A stretch of DNA of 64,000 nucleotides. Source: Collimonas humicola (GTDB lineage: Bacteria > Pseudomonadota > Gammaproteobacteria > Burkholderiales > Burkholderiaceae_D). The position numbers and the translations under genes are program-made. This document shows positions 10,440 to 20,324 of the stretch, piece after piece (position 1 is the stretch's first letter; each line of letters starts with the position of its first letter). The notes below the pieces were generated by a model. The model saw only the letters and a list, made by a program, of their open reading frames with translations. It searched no databases and had not been told where the DNA came from. The stretch spans positions 124,001-188,000 of the forward strand of contig NZ_JAGQEE010000002.1 in assembly GCF_018304945.1 (NCBI RefSeq), written 5' to 3'.

Positions 10440-11414
10440 TTAGGATTTGGCCAGGTCGGACATTTTGCGGTTGATGTCATCCAGCTTGGCCTTCTTTTCG
10501 TCGGCGCTCAGATTGGTGTCGGATTCAATCTTGCCTTTTTGCTTGAACAGTTCCAGCTGACGGATAGGGTTCAATTGGACATCGGTGGATTCTGCAAAGC
10601 CGCTATATTGCAGCTTGGCCAGCTGGGCTTTTTCCTGCGCGGCGTTAGGACCCGTCTTGCCGTAGTTGATGAAGAAATCCTTGATCTTGGCCTTGGTGTC
10701 GGCCGGCAGGTCCTTGCGCCATACCAGCGGATCGGCAGCGATCAGCGGCGACTTCCAGACGACGCGCACTTCCTTGGCGACGGCCGGCTGGCGCTCTTCA
10801 ACGCGGTCCATGGTGTCGGATGCGAACACGGCGGAATCAAGCTGCTTGTTGGCGACAGCCAGGATGTTGGCTTCGTGATTGGACGTACGGATTGCCTTGA
10901 ATGCGGTCTTCGGATCGACATTGTTCTTGGCGAAGATATAGTAGTTCGGCAGCAGGAAGCCGGAAGTCGAATTCGGATCGCCGATGCCGAAAGTCAGGCT
11001 CTTGGAATTCTTCAGGACGTCTTCGATGCTCTTGTACGGGCTGTCCTTCTGCACGCCGACCAGGCTGTAGTAGCCCGATGTGCCGTCCGGATTGACGACA
11101 TGGGCGAACACTTCGCCGCTGGCGCGGTCGACCGCTTCCATGGCCGACTTGTTGCCGAACCAGCCCATCTGCACTTTGCCGAAGCGCATGCCTTCGATGA
11201 TGCCTGCGTAGTCGGAGGCAAAGAAGCCATTCACCTTGATGCCGATGCGCTTGCTCATTTCGTCCAGTACCGGCTGCCAGTCCTGCTTCAGGTTTTGCGA
11301 CGATTCAGTGGAGATGATGCCGAAGTTCAGCACCTTGGCGTCGTCGGCATGGGCAGCGGTCGCCGCCAGCATCGCCATGCTCATTGCGACGCCGGAAAAT
11401 AATTTTGCAAACAT
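10440..11414 (-). CDS. phnD: Phosphonate ABC transporter, periplasmic binding protein
   Basis: A 324-residue exported binding protein. Residues 1-23 are a Sec signal ending AAHA|DD. The mature part has the PhnD marks GIISTESSQNLKQDW, FASDYAGIIEGMRFGKVQMGWFGN and the ligand-pocket segment GDPNSTSGFLLP. The overall order follows E. coli PhnD closely, including the charged C-terminal helix region after 280. It would capture phosphonate-type ligands and deliver them to PhnE. AGGAG lies nine bases before the ATG. It is the middle gene, 66 bases after phnC. Confidence 0.94.
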   Translation of the reverse strand: MFAKLFSGVAMSMAMLAATAAHADDAKVLNFGIISTESSQNLKQDWQPVLDEMSKRIGIKVNGFFASDYAGIIEGMRFGKVQMGWFGNKSAMEAVDRASGEVFAHVVNPDGTSGYYSLVGVQKDSPYKSIEDVLKNSKSLTFGIGDPNSTSGFLLPNYYIFAKNNVDPKTAFKAIRTSNHEANILAVANKQLDSAVFASDTMDRVEERQPAVAKEVRVVWKSPLIAADPLVWRKDLPADTKAKIKDFFINYGKTGPNAAQEKAQLAKLQYSGFAESTDVQLNPIRQLELFKQKGKIESDTNLSADEKKAKLDDINRKMSDLAKS

Positions 11415-11480
11415 GATGTGAAACTCCTGATTAGGATGGATGTGATTGAATGAGCTGGTACGTAAAGATTGCGCTTGGAT

Positions 11481-12326
11481 TCAGGCCGCGACCGCCATTG
11501 CCGGAATGCTGTCGAACGGCGTCGGCGCTGCGGCCGCCGGCCGGGTCAGGCTGTTGGAGCCGCCCAGGATGTCTTCCGCCTCGCTGCCGTACAGCTCGCG
11601 CAGCATGGCTTCGGTCAAGGCGCTGGACGGGCCGTCGTATACCACGCGGCCTTTGTGCAGCGCCACCGTGCGCGGACAAAAACGCAGCGCCACGTCGACC
11701 TGGTGCAGGGAGACGATGACCGTGCTCTTGTCGCGCTGGTTAACGTCGGCCAATGTTTGCATCACCCGCCGTGCCGACTCAGGATCCAGTGAAGCGATCG
11801 GTTCATCGGCCAGCACCACGCGCGCCTTCTGCACGATGGTGCGGGCAATCGCCGCCCGTTGCTGCTGGCCGCCGGAGAGCGCCGAAGCGCGTTTATAGGC
11901 ATGATCGGAAATGCCGACGCGCGCCAGCGCTTCCAGTCCGAGCGCCTTTTCTTCCGCGGTGAACAATTTGAAGCAGCTGCGCCAGAGCGGCATGCGCGAC
12001 AGGCCGCCGGTCAGGACATTGGTCAGGACCGGCAAGCGGCCGACCAGATTGAATTGCTGGAAGACGAAGCCGACATTGGCGCGCACTGCGCGGATATTGC
12101 GGTCGACCAGGCCGTCCTTCTGGACCGGCTGGCCATCGATGGAAATTGTGCCGCCGCTGCTATCTGCCGCCATCAGGCCGGAAATATGACGCAAAAGCGT
12201 TGATTTCCCCGAGCCTGACGCGCCGATCAAGGCCACCATTTCGCCTTGCGCAAAACACAGGCTGACATTGTCCAGAGCCCGGAAGCCGCCACGGAACGTC
12301 TTTGACAAACCTTTGATTTCGACCAT
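11481..12326 (-). CDS. phnC: Phosphonate ABC transporter, ATP-binding protein
   Basis: The ATPase that powers PhnDE import. Visible motifs are Walker [11 protein letters not shown]-loop [13 protein letters not shown], signature [13 protein letters not shown], Walker [16 protein letters not shown] and the switch His in VSLHQVD. The chosen ATG at 12326 follows GGCGGT at a seven-base distance and gives 281 residues starting [11 protein letters not shown], the usual start for this family. An ATG at 12341 or a TTG at 12374 are also in frame, but the TTG nearly touches the Pho-box-like site, which would leave no room for a transcript start. It is the first gene of phnCDE. The C-terminal extension after residue 250 is Ala/Pro-rich. 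Confidence 0.92.
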   Translation of the reverse strand: MVEIKGLSKTFRGGFRALDNVSLCFAQGEMVALIGASGSGKSTLLRHISGLMAADSSGGTISIDGQPVQKDGLVDRNIRAVRANVGFVFQQFNLVGRLPVLTNVLTGGLSRMPLWRSCFKLFTAEEKALGLEALARVGISDHAYKRASALSGGQQQRAAIARTIVQKARVVLADEPIASLDPESARRVMQTLADVNQRDKSTVIVSLHQVDVALRFCPRTVALHKGRVVYDGPSSALTEAMLRELYGSEAEDILGGSNSLTRPAAAAPTPFDSIPAMAVAA

Positions 12327-12376
12327 GATTGTTACCGCCATTACGCTTTTGAATGGCCGAAGTATTGCGGTCAAAT

Positions 12377-12405
12377 ATGTCAGGCGTATGAAAGTTTTGT
12401 GACCA
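12377..12405 (-). promoter_or_regulatory. Pho-box-like PhoB site upstream of phnC
   Basis: On the minus strand three 7-mers lie exactly 11 bases apart: TGGTCAC, CTTTCAT and CTGACAT, with AT-rich or mixed four-base spacers. The PhoB consensus is CTGTCAT repeated every 11 bases; the last two copies have one mismatch each. AATACT lies ten bases past the last copy, where a PhoB-dependent -10 element belongs. This predicts induction of phnCDE by phosphate starvation. Confidence 0.6.
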
Positions 12406-12426
12406 TTCGATTACAACCGGCGAAAA

Positions 12427-12441
12427 TGTAGACAATCTACA
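12427..12441. promoter_or_regulatory. Perfect inverted repeat, candidate repressor operator
   Basis: TGTAGA-CAA-TCTACA is a perfect 6-3-6 palindrome 22 bases upstream of the Pho-box-like site. Its form suits a GntR-type or other dimeric regulator. No matching regulator gene is nearby. Confidence 0.4.
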
Positions 12442-12554
12442 AGTCTGTTTTGACTTGCTGCCAGTAGGTTAGAAATGGGGATTTTGCATGGAGTGCAGGC
12501 CCGTTTGACCAGCTCTCCATAAGAAGAATGATGCTGCGCAAACCGTGGAGCAAC

Positions 12555-13667
12555 CTAGCGCTGCACCACAATCGGATTGACGCTGGCGCGCTGGCGGATC
12601 TGCTGCAGGACGCTGTCGGCATCCGAGCGGCTGGAGTATGGTCCGGCATACAGGCGGTACAGGCCATTGACCGCGACGCTGTTGAGGGAGTCGACCAGGC
12701 CGGACAATTCCTGCATCAGGCGGCTGCGGGCGCTGTCGGCATTGGCTTGCTGCGCATAAGCGCCAAACTGCAGGTAGAAGCCGCTGGCCAGGGCGTTGTT
12801 GCCGTCGCTTTGCGCGACTGTCGTTGCGGCCGGGGCCGAGGGAGGATCAAGCAGCAATGGCTGCGCCGTCAAAACCGGCATGTCCACCGATTCGGTCACC
12901 ACGTTGGCGGATGCCGTGGCATCCCTGCGCGGTTCAGGCTGGGCTTGCGGCGCCGGCGCCATGACTGCTGGCGCCGGCGTGCCGTTCTGCCGCTGCTTGT
13001 TGAGCGCGATGATATCCGCCGGCAGCAAGCGCTCCACTTCCAGCTGGCCGCTGCCGCTGCCGAGATAGCCCAGCTTCAGCGCTGCGGTGTAGGACAGGTC
13101 GATGATGCGGCTGGAATGAAACGGTCCGCGGTCGTTGACCCGCACGATCACCTGGGCGCCGGTTTTCAGATTGGTCACCCGGGCATAGGAAGGAATCGGC
13201 AGGGTCGGGTGCGCCGCGGTCATCTTGTACATGTCGTACAGTTCGCCGGACGATGTCTTTTGATTATGGAATTTCTTGCCGTACCAGCTGCCGGTGCCGC
13301 GCTGCTTGAACGGCTGGTCATCGGTCATCGGCGTGTAGGTCTTGCCAAACACGACATACGGCTTGTTGCCGGTGCGCGAATACGGCTCGATCGTGGGCAC
13401 CGCATCCGGCACATCCAGCAGCCCTTCAGGCGTGACGTCGCCGGGGCCGTCGTCCTTGTAGTAGCCGCCGCGGCCGGAGCCGGCAGCGGGCAGCGCCGGC
13501 CCGCCACGAACGCCCGCGGTCGTCTTGGCAGGCAATGCCGAGGAGGAAGGCGCTTTCGGCGCGCTGCCGCAGCCGGCCAGGATCAGCGCCGCCAGCAGCA
13601 TGCTCAAATGGGCGATTGCGCGGTAGTTGGCGCTCACCTTATGTTCTCCGCCCTGCTTGCCTAGCAT
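12555..13667 (-). CDS. rlpA: RlpA septal ring lytic transglycosylase lipoprotein
   Basis: An outer-membrane lipoprotein that in relatives cuts peptidoglycan lacking stem peptides at the septum. The signal ends LILAGC with Cys33 as the lipidated residue. After a disordered linker, a double-psi beta-barrel domain at about 120-215 contains GTGSWYGKKFHNQKTSSGE and the family marks RVNDRGPF and RIIDLSYTAA. A SPOR domain near 290-370 (FYLQFGAYAQQANADSAR) would bind denuded glycan. The ATG at 13667 has GGGAG five bases upstream; an earlier in-frame codon would add 20 residues without such a site. It is the last gene of the cell-shape operon. Confidence 0.92.
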   Translation of the reverse strand: MLGKQGGEHKVSANYRAIAHLSMLLAALILAGCGSAPKAPSSSALPAKTTAGVRGGPALPAAGSGRGGYYKDDGPGDVTPEGLLDVPDAVPTIEPYSRTGNKPYVVFGKTYTPMTDDQPFKQRGTGSWYGKKFHNQKTSSGELYDMYKMTAAHPTLPIPSYARVTNLKTGAQVIVRVNDRGPFHSSRIIDLSYTAALKLGYLGSGSGQLEVERLLPADIIALNKQRQNGTPAPAVMAPAPQAQPEPRRDATASANVVTESVDMPVLTAQPLLLDPPSAPAATTVAQSDGNNALASGFYLQFGAYAQQANADSARSRLMQELSGLVDSLNSVAVNGLYRLYAGPYSSRSDADSVLQQIRQRASVNPIVVQR

Positions 13668-13742
13668 GCACTCTCCCTGAAATTTCGATGGCCATTGCAC
13701 AGCATTAATGGACCTGGCGTCAAGCATACAAGTTCAACCATG

Positions 13743-14855
13743 CTATGTCTGTATCAGTTTTCGATGACGCTGGATGCTCATCAGGATACCCGCCCCCAGT
13801 CCCAGGGTAACCAGCGCCGTGCCGCCATAGCTCATGAACGGCAAAGGTACGCCAACCACCGGCAAAATACCGCTGACCATGCCCATGTTAACAAAAGCAT
13901 AAGTAAAGAAGATGAGCGTGATGGAACCTGCCAGCAGGCGCGTGAACATGGTCGGCGCGTTGACTGCGATCATCATCCCGCGGCCGATCAGCAGCATGTA
14001 CAGGAACAGCAGGACGCCGTTGCCGAGCAGGCCGAACTCTTCGGAAAACACCGCAAAGATGAAATCGGTGGTGCGTTCGGGGATGAATTCCAGGTGCGCC
14101 TGGGTGCCTTTCAGCCAGCCCTTGCCAAAGATGCCGCCGGAGCCGACTGCAATAGTCGACTGGATGATGTGGAAGCCTTTGCCGAGCGGATCCGAGGTGG
14201 GATCGATCAGCATCATCACACGCTGTCGCTGGTAATCGTGCAATACCGACCACAGCACAGGCAGGCTGGCGCCGACCGCCACCGCCAGGCCGACCAGCAC
14301 GCGCCAGGACAGGCCGGCCAGGAAGATCACGTAAAAGCCCGCCGCCAGCACCAGGGTGCCGGTGCCCAGATCCGGCTGACGGATGATCAGGCCGACCGGC
14401 AACACCAGCAACAGCGCCGCCACCAGATAATCGCGCCAGGTGATCATGCCTTCGCGCTTCTGGAAATACCAGGCCAGCATCAGCGGCATGGCAATCTTCA
14501 TGATCTCGGACGGCTGGATGACGACGCCGAAATTGATCCAGCGGCGCGAGCCCTTCTTGACGATGCCGAACAAGGCGACCGCGATCAGCAAGGCCACCCC
14601 TATCGTATAGATCGGCACCGCGAACCGCATCAGGGTCTGCGGCGGCACATTGGCGGCCACCCACATGATGACGAACGCCACCAGGATATTGCGCAGCTGG
14701 TCTTCCACCCGGCCGGGAAAATCGATGCCGGCCGAATACAGCGTAACGATGCCGACCGACAGGATCAGGAAAATGATCAGCGACAGCGCCGCATCGAACA
14801 CCACGACATGGGATTTGATGCTGCGCAGCCACGCATGTTTGTCGCCAAGGCTCAT
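13743..14855 (-). CDS. rodA: Rod-shape SEDS glycosyltransferase RodA
   Basis: A 370-residue inner-membrane peptidoglycan polymerase of the SEDS family that works with PBP2 in the elongasome, using lipid II. About ten membrane helices are visible. Signature parts are the Trp/Arg/Asp-rich segment RQPDLGTGTLVLAAGF, ERTTDFIFAVFSEEFG and the C-terminal GVPLPFMSYGGTALV. It begins 32 bases after the mrdA stop. The ribosome site (GAAAG) is weak, suggesting coupling to mrdA. Length and motif order are normal. Confidence 0.95.
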   Translation of the reverse strand: MSLGDKHAWLRSIKSHVVVFDAALSLIIFLILSVGIVTLYSAGIDFPGRVEDQLRNILVAFVIMWVAANVPPQTLMRFAVPIYTIGVALLIAVALFGIVKKGSRRWINFGVVIQPSEIMKIAMPLMLAWYFQKREGMITWRDYLVAALLLVLPVGLIIRQPDLGTGTLVLAAGFYVIFLAGLSWRVLVGLAVAVGASLPVLWSVLHDYQRQRVMMLIDPTSDPLGKGFHIIQSTIAVGSGGIFGKGWLKGTQAHLEFIPERTTDFIFAVFSEEFGLLGNGVLLFLYMLLIGRGMMIAVNAPTMFTRLLAGSITLIFFTYAFVNMGMVSGILPVVGVPLPFMSYGGTALVTLGLGAGILMSIQRHRKLIQT

Positions 14856-14887
14856 GTTGCTGCTTTCAATTCGGTGACCATCTGCTG

Positions 14888-16885
14888 TTACTCCCGATTT
14901 CCCGAGGTTGCTTCGCCCGGCTTATAGCTGTCTTCAGAACCGTCATTCGGTTTCATGTCGGCCGGCGCCGGTCCGTCTTCCTCTTCCACCGCAGCCGGCG
15001 CCGCCACCGCCGCTGCCGCCTTGTCGTTATCTCCGGGCCGCTTGCGCAGCAAATAGAAATCCAGGGCCTTGCGCGCAATCGGCGCCGCCGCCGCCGCGCC
15101 GAAGCCGCCGTTTTCGACAATGACGGCCAGCGCGATGCGCGGCTTGTCGGCCGGAGCAAACGCCGTATACCAGGCATGGTCGAGCTGGCGCGAAGTCAGC
15201 TTCTTGGCGTCGAATTTCTCTCCCTGCTTGATACTGACCACCTGCGCGGTTCCGGTCTTGCCGCCCGAATCATAACCGGCGCCGGCAAACACCTTGGCGC
15301 CCGTGCCTTCACGCGTAACGCCAACCATGGCCTTCTTGATGAAGTCGACGTTTTCCTGCTTCAGCGGAATCCGGTAGCTTTCCTTCGGCACCGTCTGGGT
15401 GTGCTGGCGCGTCACGCCGTCTTCGAGGATCTTGACCAGATGCGGCTTCATCACGATGCCGTCGTTGACCAGGGTCGCCACCGCGTGCGCCATCTGCAAA
15501 GGCGTAAAGGAATTGAAGCCCTGGCCGATGCCGAGCGAAATGGTGTCGCCGCCTACCCACTTCTGCGCCGCCACGCGTTTGTAATATTTTCGCTTCCAGT
15601 CGGTCGAAGGCAGCAGGCCGCGCTGCTCATGTTCGAGGTCGATGCCGGTCAGCTGGCCGAAACCGAACGGCTTCATGAAATCATGGATGGTGTCGGGTCC
15701 AAGATCGTTGGCCAGCATGTAGTAATAGGTATCGCACGACACCACGATCGATTTGTACATGTCGACCCGGCCATGGCCGCCGACCTTGTCGTCGCGGAAC
15801 TGATGGCCGCCCAGCATGAAGTAGCCGACGTCGTTGATCGCAAATGCAGGCGTGCGCTTCCCCAGTTCCAGCGCCGCCAGCGCCATGAAGGGCTTGTAGG
15901 TGGAGCCGGGAGCGTAGCTGCCGCTCATCGGCCGGTTGATCAACGGATGGTCGGGTGAATTGTTCAATTCGTCCCAGCTTTGCTGGTCGATGCCTTCCAC
16001 GAACAGATTGGGATCGAATGAAGGCTGCGACACATACGCCAGCACGTCGCCGGTGGAAGGCTCGATCGCCACCAGCGCGCCGCGGCGGTTGCCGAAGGCT
16101 TCTTCCACCACCTTCTGCAATTCGATGTCGATCGACAGGATCAGGTTATCGCCAGGCGTCGCCGACACGTGCGACATGCTGCGCACCGCCCGTCCGCTGG
16201 CGGCGATTTCGATTTCTTCATAGCCGGTGGTGCCGTGCAATTGCTTTTCGTAGCTCTTTTCCAGGCCATCCTTGCCGATGTAGCTGGTGCCCTTGTAGTT
16301 GGCGGCATCGTCGCTGTCGTCGATGCGGTCGGCATCCTTCTGGTTGATGCGGCCGATATAGCCGATCACGTGCGCCGCCACTTCGCCCAGCGGATACTGG
16401 CGGAACAGGCGCGCCTGCACATCGACGCCGGGAAAGCGATAACGCTGGGCCGTGAAGCGCGCCACCTCCTCATCGCTCAGGCGGGTGCGGATCGGCAGGC
16501 TGGCGAAGCTCTTGGAGTCTTCCAGCAATTTCTTGAAGCGGCGCCGGTCTTTCGGCGTGATGCTGACCACCTGCGCCAGTTCATCAATCATGGGATCGAG
16601 ATCTCCCCTGATTTTCGAACGGGTGATTTCCAGCGTGTAGGCAGAGTAATTGCGGGCCAGGATGACGCCGTTGCGGTCCATGATCAGGCCGCGGTTAGGC
16701 ACCACCGGCACCAGCGAAATACGGTTGTCCTCAGCCTGGGCGGCATAGGCGTCGTGGCGCACCACCTGCAGCCAGACAAAACGCGCGCACAGCAAGCCAA
16801 AGCAGAGCAGCACAAACGCGATGGCTGCAGAAATCCGCAAGCGGAAATTGCGCAGTTCGCGTTCGGTGTTTTTAAATTCAGTCAT
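14888..16885 (-). CDS. mrdA: Penicillin-binding protein 2 (elongation transpeptidase)
   Basis: A 665-residue class B PBP that cross-links peptidoglycan during side-wall growth. A single N-terminal membrane helix (about 15-40) is followed by the pedestal domain and a transpeptidase domain. The latter contains SxxK as STYK (Ser near 327), SCD for the SxN motif, and KTGT near 543. Residues after about 610 are a charged Ala/Pro/Glu tail. It is preceded by mreD with a 63-base gap and followed by rodA, the standard order for this operon. The name pbpA is also used for this gene. Confidence 0.95.
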   Translation of the reverse strand: MTEFKNTERELRNFRLRISAAIAFVLLCFGLLCARFVWLQVVRHDAYAAQAEDNRISLVPVVPNRGLIMDRNGVILARNYSAYTLEITRSKIRGDLDPMIDELAQVVSITPKDRRRFKKLLEDSKSFASLPIRTRLSDEEVARFTAQRYRFPGVDVQARLFRQYPLGEVAAHVIGYIGRINQKDADRIDDSDDAANYKGTSYIGKDGLEKSYEKQLHGTTGYEEIEIAASGRAVRSMSHVSATPGDNLILSIDIELQKVVEEAFGNRRGALVAIEPSTGDVLAYVSQPSFDPNLFVEGIDQQSWDELNNSPDHPLINRPMSGSYAPGSTYKPFMALAALELGKRTPAFAINDVGYFMLGGHQFRDDKVGGHGRVDMYKSIVVSCDTYYYMLANDLGPDTIHDFMKPFGFGQLTGIDLEHEQRGLLPSTDWKRKYYKRVAAQKWVGGDTISLGIGQGFNSFTPLQMAHAVATLVNDGIVMKPHLVKILEDGVTRQHTQTVPKESYRIPLKQENVDFIKKAMVGVTREGTGAKVFAGAGYDSGGKTGTAQVVSIKQGEKFDAKKLTSRQLDHAWYTAFAPADKPRIALAVIVENGGFGAAAAAPIARKALDFYLLRKRPGDNDKAAAAVAAPAAVEEEDGPAPADMKPNDGSEDSYKPGEATSGNRE

Positions 16886-16948
16886 TGATATGTCGGCGCC
16901 GGGTCAGCAACAAATCCGCATCGGCCGCACTGGCCGCAGCAGCAAAAA

Positions 16949-17461
16949 TTAGATTGGGCGATTATCATCGCGATCGACCGCGCGCCGCTGCGGGGCCAGC
17001 AACAGCCACACCACGATCGGCCACAAGGCCATGCTGACAAAGCTCTCGGAAAAATACAGCCAGCCGGGAAACTTGCCGCTGACAAGCGTGCGGATCACCA
17101 GCTGTATCACCTGCGTCAACAGCATCAGGGGCAGCACATGCAAGGCCTGTACGCCGACCGAGAACCACAGCACCCGGCGATGGATCATGATCGCAAAATA
17201 GGACAGCAGGGTATACGCCAGCGCGTTCTGGCCGAGCAGCGTGGCCTCATGCACATCCATCAGCAGGCCCATGCAAAAGGCGATGCCGATGCCGATCTTG
17301 CGCGGCTGGTGGATGCTCCAGAACACCAGCGCCAGCGCGACGAAATCCGGCACGCCAGGCCATTGGCCCCAGGGCAGCAAGTTGAGCAGGAACGCCAGCA
17401 GCAAGGTCATCGCGATGAACAGCGGATTGGCCGGCAACAGAATGTAATGTGGACGCATCAT
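16949..17461 (-). CDS. mreD: Rod-shape determining protein MreD
   Basis: A 170-residue integral membrane protein with about five to six hydrophobic helices, the scaffold linking MreC to RodA/PBP2 in the elongasome. Family marks are the early helix LFIAMTLLLAFLLNLLPWG and the central GIGIAFCMGLLMDVHEATLLGQNALAYTLLSY. Its ATG overlaps the mreC stop by four bases (ATGA), so the pair is translationally coupled. Length is normal for proteobacterial MreD. Confidence 0.93.
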   Translation of the reverse strand: MMRPHYILLPANPLFIAMTLLLAFLLNLLPWGQWPGVPDFVALALVFWSIHQPRKIGIGIAFCMGLLMDVHEATLLGQNALAYTLLSYFAIMIHRRVLWFSVGVQALHVLPLMLLTQVIQLVIRTLVSGKFPGWLYFSESFVSMALWPIVVWLLLAPQRRAVDRDDNRPI

Positions 17462-18468
17462 CGGACGCCAGCTCCCTGCGGATTTTTACGGGCCGCTTCC
17501 GGATTGCTTTCCTTGCCGGCATCTTTCGCAGCTTCCCTGGTCTTGTCGCGGGTGCTTTCGGTCAGGCGGCGCTTGCTGAGAATATCGGCTTTGCCGTTGG
17601 GAACGGCGGCTTCATCGTCCGGACGTGCGATCGGATTAGGATCGACCAGCAAGATCAGCAATTGCGTATGACGGTCGATGCCCGCCACCGGTTCGCACAC
17701 GATATGCGCGAAGGCGTCGGCCGACTTGGTTTCAACCTGTATCACCTTGGCGACTGAAAGGCCGGCCGGATAGACGCCGTCGATGCCGGAGGTCACCAGC
17801 AGATCGCCCTTCTGGATATCGGCGTTGGACGACATGAAGCGCAGGTCAAGGTAACCCGACTGGCCGCGGCCATAGGCGACGCTGCGCAAGCCGTTGCGCA
17901 GCACCTGCACCGGAATCGCCTGGTCCTTGTCGGTCAGCAGCGTGACTTCGGAAGTAAATGGGAAGACGCGCGTGACCTGGCCGACGATGCCGGCATCGTC
18001 GATCACCGGCTGGCCGGTGGCGACGCCATGCTGCGAACCGCGGTCCATGATGACTTTGCGGGCGAACTGATCGCGGGCGTCGTACAGGATTTCACTCATG
18101 ACCGACTTCACCGGCAAGCGCTGCTGGGCGCCAAGCAGTTTGCGCAGCTGGGCATTTTCCGCAGCCAGCTGCTGCGCCTGCTGCAGCTGCTGCGCGCGCT
18201 CGCCCTGTTTGCTGCGCAATGCCTGGTTTTCTTTTTCCACCGTCGACAGCGAAGAAAAATAATCGATCACGCGATTGCTGGTGTCGCGCGGCACCAGGGC
18301 CACCATCTGCAAGGGATAGAGCGCGGTGCCTACCGCCTGCCGCAGCAGCAGCAGAGCGTGTACTTTTGAATCGGCAATCAGCAGCGCCAGCGCCATCAGC
18401 GTGCATATCACCGCCTTGGCGCGGGCGGACGCGCCTTGCTTGAATAGGGGTGGTGGACTGTATTCCAT
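17458..18468 (-). CDS. mreC: Rod-shape determining protein MreC
   Basis: A 336-residue bitopic protein: one membrane helix near residues 19-43, a coiled coil at about 70-110 (KENQALRSKQGERAQQLQQ), then the periplasmic beta-domain from about 120 to 275. Conserved features are DRGSQHGVATGQPVIDDAGIVG and the DLLVTSGIDGVYPAGLSVAKV stretch. It activates PBP2 through its beta-domain. The tail after 285 is charged and probably disordered. It follows mreB after 167 bases that hold no gene. Confidence 0.93.
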   Translation of the reverse strand: MEYSPPPLFKQGASARAKAVICTLMALALLIADSKVHALLLLRQAVGTALYPLQMVALVPRDTSNRVIDYFSSLSTVEKENQALRSKQGERAQQLQQAQQLAAENAQLRKLLGAQQRLPVKSVMSEILYDARDQFARKVIMDRGSQHGVATGQPVIDDAGIVGQVTRVFPFTSEVTLLTDKDQAIPVQVLRNGLRSVAYGRGQSGYLDLRFMSSNADIQKGDLLVTSGIDGVYPAGLSVAKVIQVETKSADAFAHIVCEPVAGIDRHTQLLILLVDPNPIARPDDEAAVPNGKADILSKRRLTESTRDKTREAAKDAGKESNPEAARKNPQGAGVR

Positions 18469-18635
18469 CAGTAATGGACAGATTCGGTATGGTCAGTGAT
18501 GGCCGGCACACTTGCTTGAAAGCAGCTACCGCAGATACAACAATGGGTCGCATGCATCAATGCACCGACCCGGTTGCCGCTACCCACCCTCATGATCAAG
18601 CTGATGAGGTTGGGCAAGCGTCGCATCAGCCTGGA

Positions 18636-19709
<1,074 letters not shown>

Positions 19710-19791
19710 TCAAACGTTTTTTAGGGGGGTGTCTAGTATCCGGCGCATGGTAAAGATGTATTACCTGCCGCATGGACGCAACATTCTACCT

Positions 19792-19797
19792 TATAAT
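19792..19797 (+). promoter_or_regulatory. TATAAT -10 element, possible gatC promoter
   Basis: A perfect TATAAT lies 130 bases before gatC in the mreB-gatC divergent space. No good -35 hexamer is found at 16-18 bases, so the call is weak. Confidence 0.3.
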
Positions 19798-19926
19798 TTG
19801 ACTCAACTTAGGGCGTATGGCGCTCAAAATGCTTGCTTTTTACAAAAATCCGAGAAGTTTTTCGCAAGCAAACCGTTTCTCTTTTAACCACACTAGCAGC
19901 CGCGCCCCGAAGCGCGATCGAAAATC

Positions 19927-20229
19927 ATGTCATTAGCCCTTTCCGACGTTAAGCGCATTGCCAATTTGGCACGCCTTGAACTCACCGAAGACCAGGCCGC
20001 CTCCACGCTGGACAAACTGAACGGTATTTTTTCGCTGGTGGAGCAGATGCGCGCGGTGGACACCACCGGCATCGAGCCGCTGAGCCATCCGATTGCGGCG
20101 ATCCGCCAGGATCTCTCCCTGCGCTTGCGCGAGGACCAAGTGACCGAGCCGAACCGGCGCGAGGAGTATCAAAAGGTGGCCCCGGCCATCGAAGACGGCC
20201 TGTACCTGGTACCCAAAGTCATCGAATAA
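19927..20229 (+). CDS. gatC: Aspartyl/glutamyl-tRNA amidotransferase subunit C
   Basis: A 100-residue subunit that wraps around GatA in the GatCAB complex, which converts Glu-tRNA(Gln) and, where needed, Asp-tRNA(Asn) to the amidated forms. The sequence shows the conserved start [15 protein letters not shown], the central [20 protein letters not shown] and the C-terminal [16 protein letters not shown]. It is first of the gat genes; the ribosome site is weak. gatA follows after 95 bases. Confidence 0.95.
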   Translation: MSLALSDVKRIANLARLELTEDQAASTLDKLNGIFSLVEQMRAVDTTGIEPLSHPIAAIRQDLSLRLREDQVTEPNRREEYQKVAPAIEDGLYLVPKVIE

Positions 20230-20324
20230 GCCGCCACGTGCCTGCTTGCGGCAAGCTCGGCTTGCTGCCCTCGGCCTGACGGGCTGCCCCGCAAAGTTAA
20301 CAGTTAAGTTAATTAAAAGTATTT

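Noticed and set aside
9855-11402. 515-codon open frame opposite phnE-phnD
   Set aside because: Spans two well-supported genes on the other strand and has no motif.
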